DNA of 64,000 bases, from NCBI RefSeq assembly GCF_900700375.1, contig NC_041708.1, positions 5,790,313-5,854,312 of the forward strand, given 5' to 3'. This DNA is from Denticeps clupeoides. Lineage: Eukaryota; Chordata; Actinopteri; Clupeiformes; Denticipitidae. Within the stretch, counting starts at the first letter, position 1, and the number at the start of each line of letters is the position of its first letter. The position numbers were made by a program, and so were the translations under genes. The notes beneath the pieces were generated by a model that was not told the DNA's origin, did no database searches, and saw only the letters and a list, made by a program, of their open reading frames with translations. This document shows positions 43,236 to 54,660 of the stretch, in pieces.

Positions 43236-46200
43236 TTATGACATTGCATTGTTCATGCCAAGCATGTGCTTTTTGGAAATGTAAATGTCCGCTTGGCCAA
43301 CGATGGGCTGTTTGTTTCGGTGGTCCGTGTGCCTCCTGATGAAATGGCCGATCGCTTTTGCTGTAAAGAGGAGCAGTGAACTGGAGATCAGAGCGAACCC
43401 ACTCAGGAAGAAAGTAGCCGTGTAGGTTCCCGTCGTGTCCACCAGCCACCCTGCAGAAGGAGCAGAATTGGTACGCCCATGTATATTTACACACAAAATG
43501 TGCAATATAATATGTCCTTCTATAGAATATGCCTTTTAATTTTATATACTGTTTTGTCCAGTTTATTAATGCTAGCTGTGCTAAGCTATCTTGGCTACAT
43601 GCACTGCAATAAATATCAGACACTACTAGTTTTTCCACTTTTTCATGTGAGGTGTGGCTGTAATTTATGAACAGTAGCATATGTCAGTAGTCAGTTACCC
43701 TTTCGGAAGATTAAGAAAAGTGGAGAATTCGCTGAACAGCTAACAGCCACACCTACTGCATAATCCTCCTTCCTTAGCATAAAGATTAGCATCAAGCAAA
43801 CACACAGCACAGAATTATTACTGTCTTATTTTTTGCCATGATTCCTGGTTTAATGGGCTTTCCATTGAAATAGAAATGTAAAAGAAATTACAAAGAATAG
43901 AACACAAATATTTGCATATCTTATTCTCTTAGTATAAAGATTAGCATCAAGCAAATACACAGGAGAGCATTATTATTTCATTATACCGGGTATTTATTGA
44001 CATTATATCCAGTTTATTGAAAAGGGCTTTCTATAGAAATGCAAAAAAAAATCATCTATGATTCTCCTAGTATTTAAAATAGAAAAATAATGTATAAGAT
44101 ATAAAAAGGTGTGTATAGTGCCATAACATCTTAATAAAGTTTTGGATGAATATTGCTCATTACCTCCAATGGGTGGGCTGACCAGATATGGAACGGCGTG
44201 CAGGAAATACACGACTCCCAGTGCAGAGGAAAGGTACATTGTTCCGACCACATCCGAGGTGACCACAGGAATTAGTGCCACATATGCCCCGTCAAAGTAC
44301 CCGTAGAGCACAGAAAAGGGTATGAGGAGGGAGAAGGTACGTAAAAGAGGGATGAAGAGGCAACACAGGCCCTCCAGTCCCACGGCAAAGATGTAACAGA
44401 GGCTCCGATGCTTCTTCAGCCACCTGGGAAATGCAGCGCAGAGAAAAAAACTGATTCATGGAATAATCTTTCATTGCAAACTATCGTTTCTTCAGCCTAA
44501 GCAGTGGTTTAGTCGGAGCGCGAGGTCTAGTGACAAACATGACTGCTTCTATTAGTAGGTCTATGGCTTAACCTACTAATTATTTACCAGGATAACCCTC
44601 TCAGGTCTTACTCTATAATGTGAACGGAAGTCGCTCATTCCACATGGTGGAATTATATTGCCAGTAGTGCATATAGTAAAAGCTCCAATATTTTTGTGCT
44701 ATTCGCCAATGCATTTATGTAAAGTAAAAAAGAAGTGATAGCTACCTCTGGTCAGTCAACCAGCCAAAGGTGATGTTTCCCACAATGTCAATGACACCGA
44801 GGATGGACATGAGGAAGGCTGCCTGATGGTGACTCACGCCGACATCCAAAGCATATGGCACAAGGTAGACAAACGGCAGGCTGCAACCACTGGCTAGGAA
44901 GACGAAGGAGACGGCCAGCATCAAGAACTTAGGCATGAGCAGAAAGCGGTAGTCTTGCATGGACTGGAGGCAGGAGGAGCGCAGCGTTGTTCCCCGGCAG
45001 TCCCCTTCCGCTGGTAGCTGCTTTCCGCACTCGGGATCGACAGTCAGGGGGCATGCTTCTCCCACTCTGAGAGTTATGGGCCGGAGCAGAGCGCCGCACA
45101 CGCACAGGTTGGACACAAAGCCCCCCAGGATGAGCAGCGCCCCTCGCCACGAGTAGTGCTCAATCAGTATCTGCACCACGGGGGCCAGGATAAACGTTCC
45201 AATGCCGCTGCCAGACATGGCAATGCCGTAAGCCAGGGCCTTCCTCTCAGAGAAGTACACCCCCACCATGGCAATGGCAGGAGTATAGCAGAGAGCAAAG
45301 CCCACACCTGCCACAGAAGAGGAGTGGGATCTAACAGAAGCGTACAAAAGAGATTTTCTGTCACAATGATTCATAGAGGACTCACCTGTCAGGACCCCAA
45401 GAGTTAGGTATAGATACTCCAGACTAGTGGCAAAGGAACTCAACACCAGGCCGACGGAGGACAGAAAGCCGCCTAACATCACAGCCACGCGACAGGAGAG
45501 CCTGTTCCCAATGAAACTGCCCAGAGGAGCTGTTCAAAAATACCATCAATAAAGATTTGTTTGCTCTTTTTAAATCCATAAAACTCTTTACAGATAATAT
45601 AAAAAAAAGAATAGTTAAGTATTAAGCATGAAATTGATTAAAAAAACAATCTAGTCCATTACAGATCAACACAAATCCATTGCATTCAACAACATAGTTA
45701 CATACAATACAACATAAATATACTTCGCCAAGACAATACCACACATCAGCAAAAAAATAAAACTCTTAATATATATTAAAAACATTTTCCTTAACTTACT
45801 AACTAAAAGAATAATGGTTTCACAATTTAACATGCATTTTCTTTTGTGAAACACAAAAGAGATTTGTTGCATTGGGGAGCTGTAGATTGTGGGGGTTTCA
45901 TTTGCAATTTTTGTCTCGGTTAACGTATAGTTACAGTCTAATGTCAACACATATCATGATATATACGTATTATACACATCGTAATTAAAAAGACTTTTAT
46001 TTTGACCAAAAAAGAACTAGTTCACAGTCTGAAACTTGCAAATGTGTATGTACATCTAGCCCCAGCCATGTCAGGTGTTGGTGCATGATGCATACCGGCT
46101 CTCCAAAAACGGACTCAACGTCCAGTCCATTCCAGATATTGCAGAAAGGACTGCGTGAACAGTACTGACCCCTGCAACTCTATCGCTCATATGCATGTCT

Positions 46201-48580
46201 TCAATAAATGTTTTACAATGCATAGACTATGTTCAATTTAGTTAATTATCAACAGTTCACATCACCGGTGACAGCCTTGGTGCAAATTCTGCATGTCTGC
46301 ACTTCCCACCCCTGTCCAAGTGGAGAAAAGGCCTTTTGGTGACTCGAGGTTCTCCTTTCAAACCCTCTGCGCTGTAATATTAGATATCGCCAAGAGACGT
46401 GTAAACAAACAGGGTCACAGCGCTGTGACATGGACATGCTTCTTTCAAGATGTTCGCTGTGTGTTGCTGCCTTCCCAGGGGCCATCGGGGCCGGCCACGG
46501 AACCGGCTCCCTGCTGCTTGCAGCTCGTACTGCACACGCGTTCAGCAGCACACGATACTCCAGATTACAATGAACAATTATCTTTACTGTCACCGCTGTG
46601 CCTGTTGTGCATATTGGCGGTTCGTTTCTGCATGCTACAGATTTTGGCTACACGATTTCCTCAAGTGAAGGCTGACAAGGTGCACCTAACGTCTGGTGCG
46701 AGGGGAAAATGGAGCTCACAATTTTGCCTTGCTTTGTTGGCTGGGGTTCAGCTACTCAAGACCCTAGTCACTAGTCACCCTGCTGCAAATTCTGCCCCCA
46801 GCACGTCTACTCCTCTACACCAAACTAAGCAAATGTGAAGCCATTTTTTTGGTTCGTTTTTGAATGAACTTCCAATACCAAACGGCAATTGCACTTATTG
46901 GCAAAAGTCTGCACCCTCACAGTGGCATAAAGGAATCACAAGTAACTGTCAACAAGGAGAAACTGTTCCGTACCGCACAGCATGGTCGTACAGTCTACCA
47001 GTGAGTGTATCCACGCAGTGCCTGAATAGTCCCGTGCAAAGTACAGCTGGAACTCAGTGAAAAATATGGAGATGCACCTGGAGTTGGAAAAAAAGGGGGA
47101 AAAAAAAAAAAAAAACATTCAAAAACTTCAAAGAATTAGCAATGCAAATGATATGGCTACTACGGCACACAGCTGCTGGTAAATCATCTGTGAATCTGTA
47201 CATGGCCCGAAAGCCCTTTGGGTGAGAAGCGTGCAGCAGGCTGGATTCGCACCTGTACAAACATGCAGCGGAGGACACGATCGCGGGGTCAGATCACTCG
47301 GAGCAGGACAGGCAATTACTCGCACGCCGCTAATGACTAACTAGGGAACACTCGCACGGGGATGAGCATGAGTCCGTCGGCTTGCTATTGCTGGAATACG
47401 CACTCACGCCGTCAAATGATAAGGCTCTTATGGTTTTGCCCTGCCTCAACATTTACGTCATTGTAGCGGACTTACAATCAGTATTTACAGGGACAGTCCC
47501 ATTGGAGACACTCAGGGTTAAGTGTCTTGCTCAGGGACACAATGGTGGAAAGTGGGGTTTGAACCTGTGACATTGGGGCCTTCTGGTTGGTAGGCAATGT
47601 TACTACCACCGGCATCCGCCATCCACGTATATCCACATCCCTGCTGCGTCTGGACAGCTCAGCGTGGACATGGGTGTTGCATGACCGAAACTTGAAACAT
47701 CTCATTCATCTCGGCGCCTGCTTTACGCGGAACCTGTTTTTTCTGTTCGGCATATCTGACCTACTAACCCCCCTCATTAGCTCAGCACTTTTTTTTTTTC
47801 TTTATCCACACAAATGATTGTCCAGTACATTAACCAACGCGCTGACTGGTCTTTTGTCTTTACATCCGTACAGTATGTACCGTGGGCACATCTCAGCAGA
47901 CAAACAAAATACGAAATTTATACGATGAAGCGATCACATTGAACATACCAGAAACAACATTTCTACTCGGAAGTAAATGTTGGACGGCAGATCATGGCTG
48001 ACTGGGGCATTGTTTCAGCCGAAGGAAGAAACATAAGCTGTTTACCAGGCAGCACGATGTATGTAACCTGACCTGGCCAGTGTGCCGGCAGAATCCAAAG
48101 CTGCACATAACTTAAGCAAACTTGTTCTCGGGCAAACATTGGTCAAGACCCTTAACATAGTAATATGACCTCAAAACAACACCCCAGCAGTATCTGTGCA
48201 CGAAACGTCCTGAGCACTGCAGAATTGCACCATCAGGCTGATCAATACCGCAGCGCCGGAGGCGACCCTGCTTACAGTATCTAAAAATGGGTTTTAGACA
48301 CTGCCCTCCACAGCCTTGAGGCTTGAGGCGTAGTTACGTTCGGGAATGCTTGGGATGTGCGTAAAATGTAAAATAGCTGTGAGGTCGCCATAAGACTTGC
48401 AATTAACCCGATTGCAATTAAATCTATTTATAGGCTGGGTGATAAATAATGCCGGCAGTGCCACGCTTACCTCGTAACTGCACGGGTGCACACAGTGACC
48501 ACAAAGCAGCCAGCCACGATCATCCATCCCCAGCCCCCGTCCGGAGGAAGGACCCCCGGCGTCTTCTTTTCCGGAGACAT
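43236..48580 (-). CDS. slc16a12: Monocarboxylate transporter 12 (SLC16A12), six coding exons
   Basis: CDS is complement(join(43236..43450, 44164..44423, 44746..45307, 45386..45529, 46974..47077, 48471..48580)), 464 aa. All junctions have GT/AG sites and phases that fit. It starts [20 protein letters not shown]. The MCT signature [11 protein letters not shown] is in helix 1 and [20 protein letters not shown] is in helix 5. [40 protein letters not shown] and [14 protein letters not shown] follow the family in order. It is a 12-helix plasma-membrane transporter; mammalian SLC16A12 moves creatine/guanidinoacetate. The large loop (about residues 190-240) is diverged, and the C-tail is shorter than in mammals. 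A SINE-A sits in intron 1. Confidence 0.95.
43767..44010. repeat. Diverged direct duplication in an slc16a12 intron
   Basis: 'ataaagattagcatcaagca' at about 43780 recurs at about 43935, followed in both by similar 'acacag' and 'attatta' text. The step is about 155 bp. Confidence 0.6.
45531..46973. other. slc16a12 intron 2, nothing else recognised
   Basis: Open frames here (for example 46293-46838 plus) have no family resemblance and no splice context. No mobile element was recognised. Confidence 0.5.
47465..47612 (-). mobile_element. SINE-A fragment in slc16a12 intron 1
   Basis: Antisense text: 'gacttacaatcagtatttac', 'ttaagtgtcttgctcaggga', 'aagtggggtttgaacctg'. The L2-like tail end is shortened. 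Confidence 0.8.
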
Positions 48581-50164
48581 GGACACTCCTCTGGCCACTT
48601 CCTCTTGCCGCAAACCACTGCGAGGAGACCCCCGTCCTCTTTATCCAGTTTCACAAGTCGTCAAGGGCGTACGGCGAGGCGCCCTGGTCTGGATGAGGAG
48701 GCCACTCAGTAACTCTGAAACGTGCAGGGCATCAGGCATGAGGGGGAGAACTCGGCACATTAAAGGCCTTCTTTACCGGGTCAAGTTTGTATTTAACAGA
48801 GTTACGAATAGCAGACGTGTTAAAGTTTAAATGCGTGCTGGCGTTTCCCCTCATTACTGCACCATCAGCACACCTACAGCAGCGCATACACTTCTATATT
48901 TATTCAGAATTCATTCACAGGGTGGGAAGATTGGAATATTTGAAACGCTGTGCAAAAAAGCCTGATTTGAACGTGCATATCAGGGTCCTTTTCTACTGTG
49001 GGAAATTGCATCTTTAATATCATCTTCACGATGACATTGTGGGCACTATTTTCAAACTGGATTAACTGGCGTCTTCAGGATTTACACAAAGAAATAGATT
49101 AAAGAAGAAAGAAGCACCATCTTCAGTGATTTAATGGCCGCTTAATTCGTCAAGAGTGAGGAAGCAGTGTGCATGAGAGCTGTCAATCATTAAGCTCCTC
49201 CCATTTAAAACTATTTAAAAAATCATGTGGAAGACAGAAAGTATTAGGGGAAACGAAAGAGAGTGGTATTTTTGATAAATAATACAGCTGTTTGTCCTTA
49301 TTTGTTCAATTTATGTAATTCTGAGGACAATCTGCACACTTAGCAACTAGCACTGCGTCCAGTGCCACTTCGGAAACAGTTCTCTGTAAACCTGATTCAC
49401 TTCTCTTTCTTTCATGACTGATAAAAATTCACGTAAATTGCAACTTATGAATGTTGTTGGTTGCCGATTTTGCATTGGATAAGATAAAGTACATGTCATG
49501 TGACCAGATGGCTTCTTTTCAGCCCCTAGTTTTGGTGTTACGGGGGAAAAACAACTCTAGCAACTCTACCTTGTCGGCCCTATGCCTGTTTCTACAACAC
49601 TTTTTTTTTTTTTTTTTTAAAGAAGAAGTGGTGAATATAAACGATATTTCTGGAATCGGTCCTTGTTCATTTTGATGCATTCGGAAACGCCGTCCGGCTC
49701 CGCAAAGATTCGAACGAAAAGATTCGAAGCGCCGAGAGTCGGTTTTCCGGCTACGGTTGGCCCACACGTGGCCGCTGTGCCCTGTTTTGGTGGGGGAGAA
49801 GGGGGCAGAGAGGGGCTGGCGGTGGGGGTCCTTTCTTGTTTTCCGTGCTCTCCGTTACCGTCCTGTTACCGTTACCCGTGCGCTCAGTTTTTCCTCTTCT
49901 TCTTCTTCTTCTTTTTTTTCTTTTCTTTTTTGTTGTTATCTTATCGGCCAGTTGCGACAGATGTTTTCGCACCGTTCTTTCTCAGCTCGCTGTGCTGCCG
50001 CCACCGAATACGTCGCTAGGAGCAACCTGAGGATCTGGAACAGTAATGCTCCAAACACGAAATGTGCTCGCGTTTTGCGCAAATTGTTCGCATTTATTAT
50101 AATTTTTTTTTTTTTTTTTTTTGCAAAAAAAAAAAAAAAAAAAAAGTATTGTAAATAAAGCAGA

Positions 50165-50345
50165 TTGTGCGCCAGCCCGCACGCGAAGGAAACACTCACC
50201 ACGTTCAGAACGTCTGGGGCTCTGGCACGGCTCCTCCGCGCTCGAGGTCCATCACTGGCGCGCCTCGACTTTTCCGCCGCCGCGCGCGACAGGGCGCGCG
50301 TGCACGCGCGGGACCGACGAACGCACCCCCCCCCCTCCCCCCAAC
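50165..50345 (-). promoter_or_regulatory. CpG-rich candidate promoter / non-coding first exon of slc16a12
   Basis: The stretch is rich in CG dinucleotides (cgccgccgcgcgcgacaggg, cgcgcgtgcacgcgcgg), unlike the surrounding AT-rich DNA. On the minus strand a good donor 'gtg|gtgagtg' lies at about 50193-50200. A plausible acceptor 'ctcctcgcag' precedes the first coding exon near 48605-48616. So a 5'UTR exon here is reasonable but unproven. Confidence 0.45.
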
Positions 50346-50507
50346 ACTCCTCCCAACACGTGGAGGGGTATTATGCAATTTTTTTCTAAGAAGTTTGATG
50401 CCCGAAGTTCGCTGGCGTTTCGAGGCATATGAGGGTAAATCGGTTCTCTTGTGAGCTGAACCTCAAAAATAAAAAAAATTCCTCTTAATCCAGTATTATT
50501 GACATAT

Positions 50508-51030
50508 ATACAGTACAGGCCAGACGTTTGGACACACCTTCTCATTCAATGTGTTTCCTCTATTTTCATGACCATTTATTTACATTGGTAGATTCTCACT
50601 GAAGGCATCAAAAATATGAATGAACACATGTGGAGTTATGTACTTAACAAAAAGTGGAGACCTGGCCTCCACAGTCACCGGACCTGAACCCAATCCAGAT
50701 GGTTTGGGGAGAGCTGGGCTGCAGAGTGAAGGCAAAGGGGCCAACAAGTGCTAAACACCTCTGTGAACTCCTTCAAGACTGTTGGAAAACCCTTTCAGGT
50801 GACGACCTCTTGAAGAGAGAATGGCAAGAGTGTGCAAAGCAGAAATCAGAGCTAAGAAGCTAGAATATAAAACATGTTTTCAGTTTTTACACATTTTTGT
50901 ACATAACTACACATGTGTTCATTCATAGTTTTGATGCCTTCAGTGAGAATCTACCAACGTAAATGGTCATGAAAATAAATAAAACACATTGAATGAGAAG
51001 GTGGGTCCAAACTTTTGGCCTGTACTGTAC
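50508..51030. mobile_element. Internally deleted Tc1/mariner element with long terminal inverted repeats
   Basis: The left end 'tacagtacaggccagacgtt' with 'tggacacaccttctcattca' is repeated inverted at the right end ('gaatgagaaggtgggtccaa', 'ggcctgtactgta'). The inverted region extends over roughly 120-150 bp. The middle keeps the end of a plus-strand transposase (PQSPDLNPIQMVWGELG, and GDDLLKREWQECAKQKSEL). The DDE core before it is gone, so the copy cannot move itself. Confidence 0.9.
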
Positions 51031-51039
51031 ATACAGTAT

Positions 51040-54000
51040 AACAATGGTTCAATACAAATGCTTTTTTAAAAATGTTTTGTCAAAGTTAGGAGTGGCATTA
51101 GGAATTTTTTTTTTTGGAAGGCAATAAATAATTCACCAACTGGGAGGAGGACAACTTTAGGGACACGCAGAGTAAATAGTAAAGTATTATACATACTTTC
51201 TTTATATTACGTTAAAATGCATTGTATGTATAATGACTGAGCCTAGTCTATGACAGATCAATTAAATGACATTTTAATACTGTGTAGTACAAACAATATT
51301 CCGTAGGAGCTGTGTGAACTGTAATTTAAAATCATTTAAAATCTTTGTTTCAACTGTCAGGTAAAAGATGATATGTACAGAATGTGCCACTCTTAAAAAA
51401 AAAAGAAAAAAAAAGCTGCACTGTCCCAGCACACCCTGTGCTTTCATACACCCTGCACATCCTGTGCTATTAATAAAAGTACTATAAACATATACGTTTA
51501 TGGCATTTAGAAGATGGCTTACAATCAGAATTTATAGGGCCAGTGTCTTCCTTGGGGACACAGTGGTATTAAGTGGGGTTTGAACCCCAGGCAAGGATGT
51601 TACCCGCTAGGTTACTACCAATTTAATCTGTAGCTGTCTAGCCTCTGCATGTAAACCCATTAAACCCTGTGAGGATACACCCGTTCAACCGGTCACTCTG
51701 GAATCGGATTGGTTGTGCTTGGCCCCGCCCTCAAATTACCTGGCTGCATTCCATTTGGCAGTGAGCACAATGTGTACAGTCAAAATAGCCAAAAGGCAAA
51801 ACAGTGCGATGTCAGAATATATAGTTGAATGTGAAAATGCAATGTTTTAACGACAATGTTCCCATCCCTTGTAATAAGCACTAATTTTTACTACTTAGCT
51901 CTTTATCTGTTCATCCACGCTTGAAGCAACCGAGGAACTGGCCCTTTTTTTTTCCTCTCTAAGATTTCTGGTAAAATCAGCAGAATCAGCAGAATTGTTA
52001 CAAATGTCCGTAAGGTGTCGTCAGATGAAGAAACCTGAAGATACGAGACTCTGTATGCTACTACCTTTTAATGAATATGTACAACATGTTGAGTTGAGAA
52101 TGGCACAGGCTAAAATCAAGATACACAGACACAGTCCCCATGAATTAACTAAACTGAACCAAAAGGAATAGACAGACGACCCGTTCTTACGAGTTATTAC
52201 TGTGTAAACTTCCAAGACATCAGAAAAACAATAATAAAATTTAAAAAAAAATTTAAAAAGAAAGAAATGAATGATAATCTGGAATCCAGTCAGTTTCAGC
52301 AGTAGTGTGACTTGTGGAAATGCTGGGCGCTGAAAAACGAGACTGGCCCTTGCGTCGTACACTGACGGTCTACGCACAGCGTATGCGTACATGCACGAGC
52401 ATATACTGCTCAGGCGGTTATGACAGTGAAATGCAGTGTGACGCTGATTAATCAAGAGAGACAGAATGAAAGGTAGTGATGCGGTATTCATGAAACAGTG
52501 TGGCATAAGCTGGTAAACACCTCCGATGCAAATTGTTTGCACTGTGATTTGTGCATTCGATTGGGATAAAGCAAAAAAAATCGTAAATACATATTCCGGT
52601 TTTATGTTGTTGGAGGTTTTTCCCCCCCAGAACGTCTGGTTTAAGCAAACCAAACGTTTCGGGCTTATTTGCAAATCACGTGTACATTCTGGTCCTGTCT
52701 GAACACGCACAGTTAACACCAACATAAAAATTGTTCACATTTTGCATGTCGTGATCACAAAATAACCAGTCACATTTCTCACGTCGACCTGTTCTGAATG
52801 CCTGACTCACATGAACTCACATGATCCTAGAGCTACTTGTGTCCCCAGTCACATCAATGCATAGCACAGTAATACAAATATAGTGGGAAATGGAGGGGAA
52901 AAGACAGAAAACAAAACCCAAAAAAAAGGCACTACTCGCACGTTTAACGCAAAAGTAGCAGCCGAGCTCGACTGAATGGGACAAAAAGGCACCCCGTAAC
53001 ACCTGGAGAGTAGTGTGTGACCGACGTTGCATATATGCAAATATCCAGTTATGAACATGGCGTACAGCTGCATAAGGCAATGGAGGCCCGGAAAGGGCCA
53101 AGCTTCACGTACGAAGAAGGAATCCGCATCTGATGCAGCGACGGAAGCGATCATTAAAACCAAGAGAAATATGTTACAGTAAACAGATGAGTTAGGTGTG
53201 CAATGAGTTGTTATGTTTCAACTTCTTTATATATTAGTTTTTTTTACATTATCTGTGAGCTTTCCCCCACCAAAATAGTGCTGAAATATTAATATCCTAC
53301 TATTAAGATTAAAATAAATTCAGAGGACGCTGCAGAGGCGCTCAAGCAACAGGGAATAACAACAATATATTTTTCTAATTTAGTACCATTTCGACTAAAA
53401 CCAGCAGAGGGACCTATACTGCTGGCAAAACCTAGAACAAGGACAACAATGGAATAAATTCAGATAGGACACAGCTTCATAGTAGTAGGTTAAAAAAATG
53501 AGGTAGAAACAGACCAGGTTTCTTGAGATTTTTGAATATTTTAAGGCCAATCATAAACCATATTTCTGTTCTCCCAAACCGAGAGTGGAATTTGCAGCTT
53601 TGGGACAGCTGTCATGATGCAAAAAGTTGCATTACTGCCGTCATGTTGAAATACAAACGAATATTAAAAAAACAGCGTTGCCTGTCCTGCAGTTTAAACC
53701 CTAAATGCCGAATTAACTCCTTTTTACCGATGGTGAGAAAGATTGCAAAATTGTTGATTTATCTGAGTGAATCAGTGATTACTGGGTCATAAGGCAGTCA
53801 TAAGCAAAGTCTTATAATTAGGGATCTTGGCAAAAGCACACAATAGGTGCATGAGCACGAGTAAAATATGAAAATATACATCTGGACGATATGATAAGTG
53901 CCTCGGGAAGGTTGCATGCCTTTGAAACAAAAGGTCACTGTGGACACAGCTGAGGACAGATGAGGGCCAACAGAACTAAAGCACAGAAAAGGGACCCACG

Positions 54001-54660
54001 ATCCGTTGCGGAAATATATTATGGTGGTACAAACAAACCCAAAACTGCTTGGTCTCTGCTGACGAGACGTCAGAGTGTCTATGAAGGGCGTGGCGGATGC
54101 TTTGGCTAAATACCAGACTGGCCAACGTTAGGCAATTGGTCCTGATTATTGCTGTAGTGCGCCAACAGAAATGCTTTGCTAGTAAGGCTTGGAGCAAAAG
54201 GTAGGATAGAAAAATATGCCCAAAAAAAGTATTTACATAGAAAAAAATACCCCTCGCCATAAGTGGTTTACATGAGCGGTGCGACTCACGCAAAATGCAT
54301 CAGTAGTCTTCAATCGGGTGGGCACTAAGAGGATGCATGAGGAGCATAAAAGGGATGCCGGGGTGTCATGCAGCTAATACTTTAAAACTCGCTTAAGGTC
54401 CATTTTCTAAGATGCTGTACTTAAAAGGTACATGATAAATACAGGTAGATCAGTAGGTTTTGGCTTGAATGGCACTCCTAGCTAAAAACGCTGGTCTTTC
54501 CTCTTCATTTGTAGTAAATTAGTAGTAAAAACCGACAGGTGGGCAGGAGGGAAACAGTCAGTGACAATAAAACAGTTACATCATCAGAATGGCTTTTCCC
54601 AGTCGAAAGGCTTTCCTGAAGCGTTTGCACTGGCCCCGTCACTTGCACTTTCGCTGTTGC
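51040..54660. other. Intergenic region, probably including the pank1 3'UTR
   Basis: Apart from a SINE-A fragment (51495-51625) no repeat or gene was recognised. Low repeat content from about 52000 to 54660 fits a long minus-strand 3'UTR of pank1. I could not identify a convincing polyadenylation signal (a minus-strand ATTAAA at 52066-52071 is a weak candidate). Confidence 0.4.
51495..51625 (-). mobile_element. SINE-A fragment
   Basis: Antisense: 'gcttacaatcagaatttata', 'ttaagtggggtttgaacccc', 'ttacccgctaggttactacc'. The head is intact, the tail is partly lost. Confidence 0.75.

Noticed and set aside
44959-45407. Plus-strand frames over slc16a12 exons
   Set aside because: Shadows of the large slc16a12 exon on the other strand.
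46293-46838. 181-codon plus-strand open frame in slc16a12 intron 2
   Set aside because: No family resemblance, and it is antisense to a verified intron between two well-supported exons.
52021-52725. 234-codon minus-strand open frame
   Set aside because: Low-complexity, Phe/Leu-rich translation without any known domain. It lies where the pank1 3'UTR is expected.
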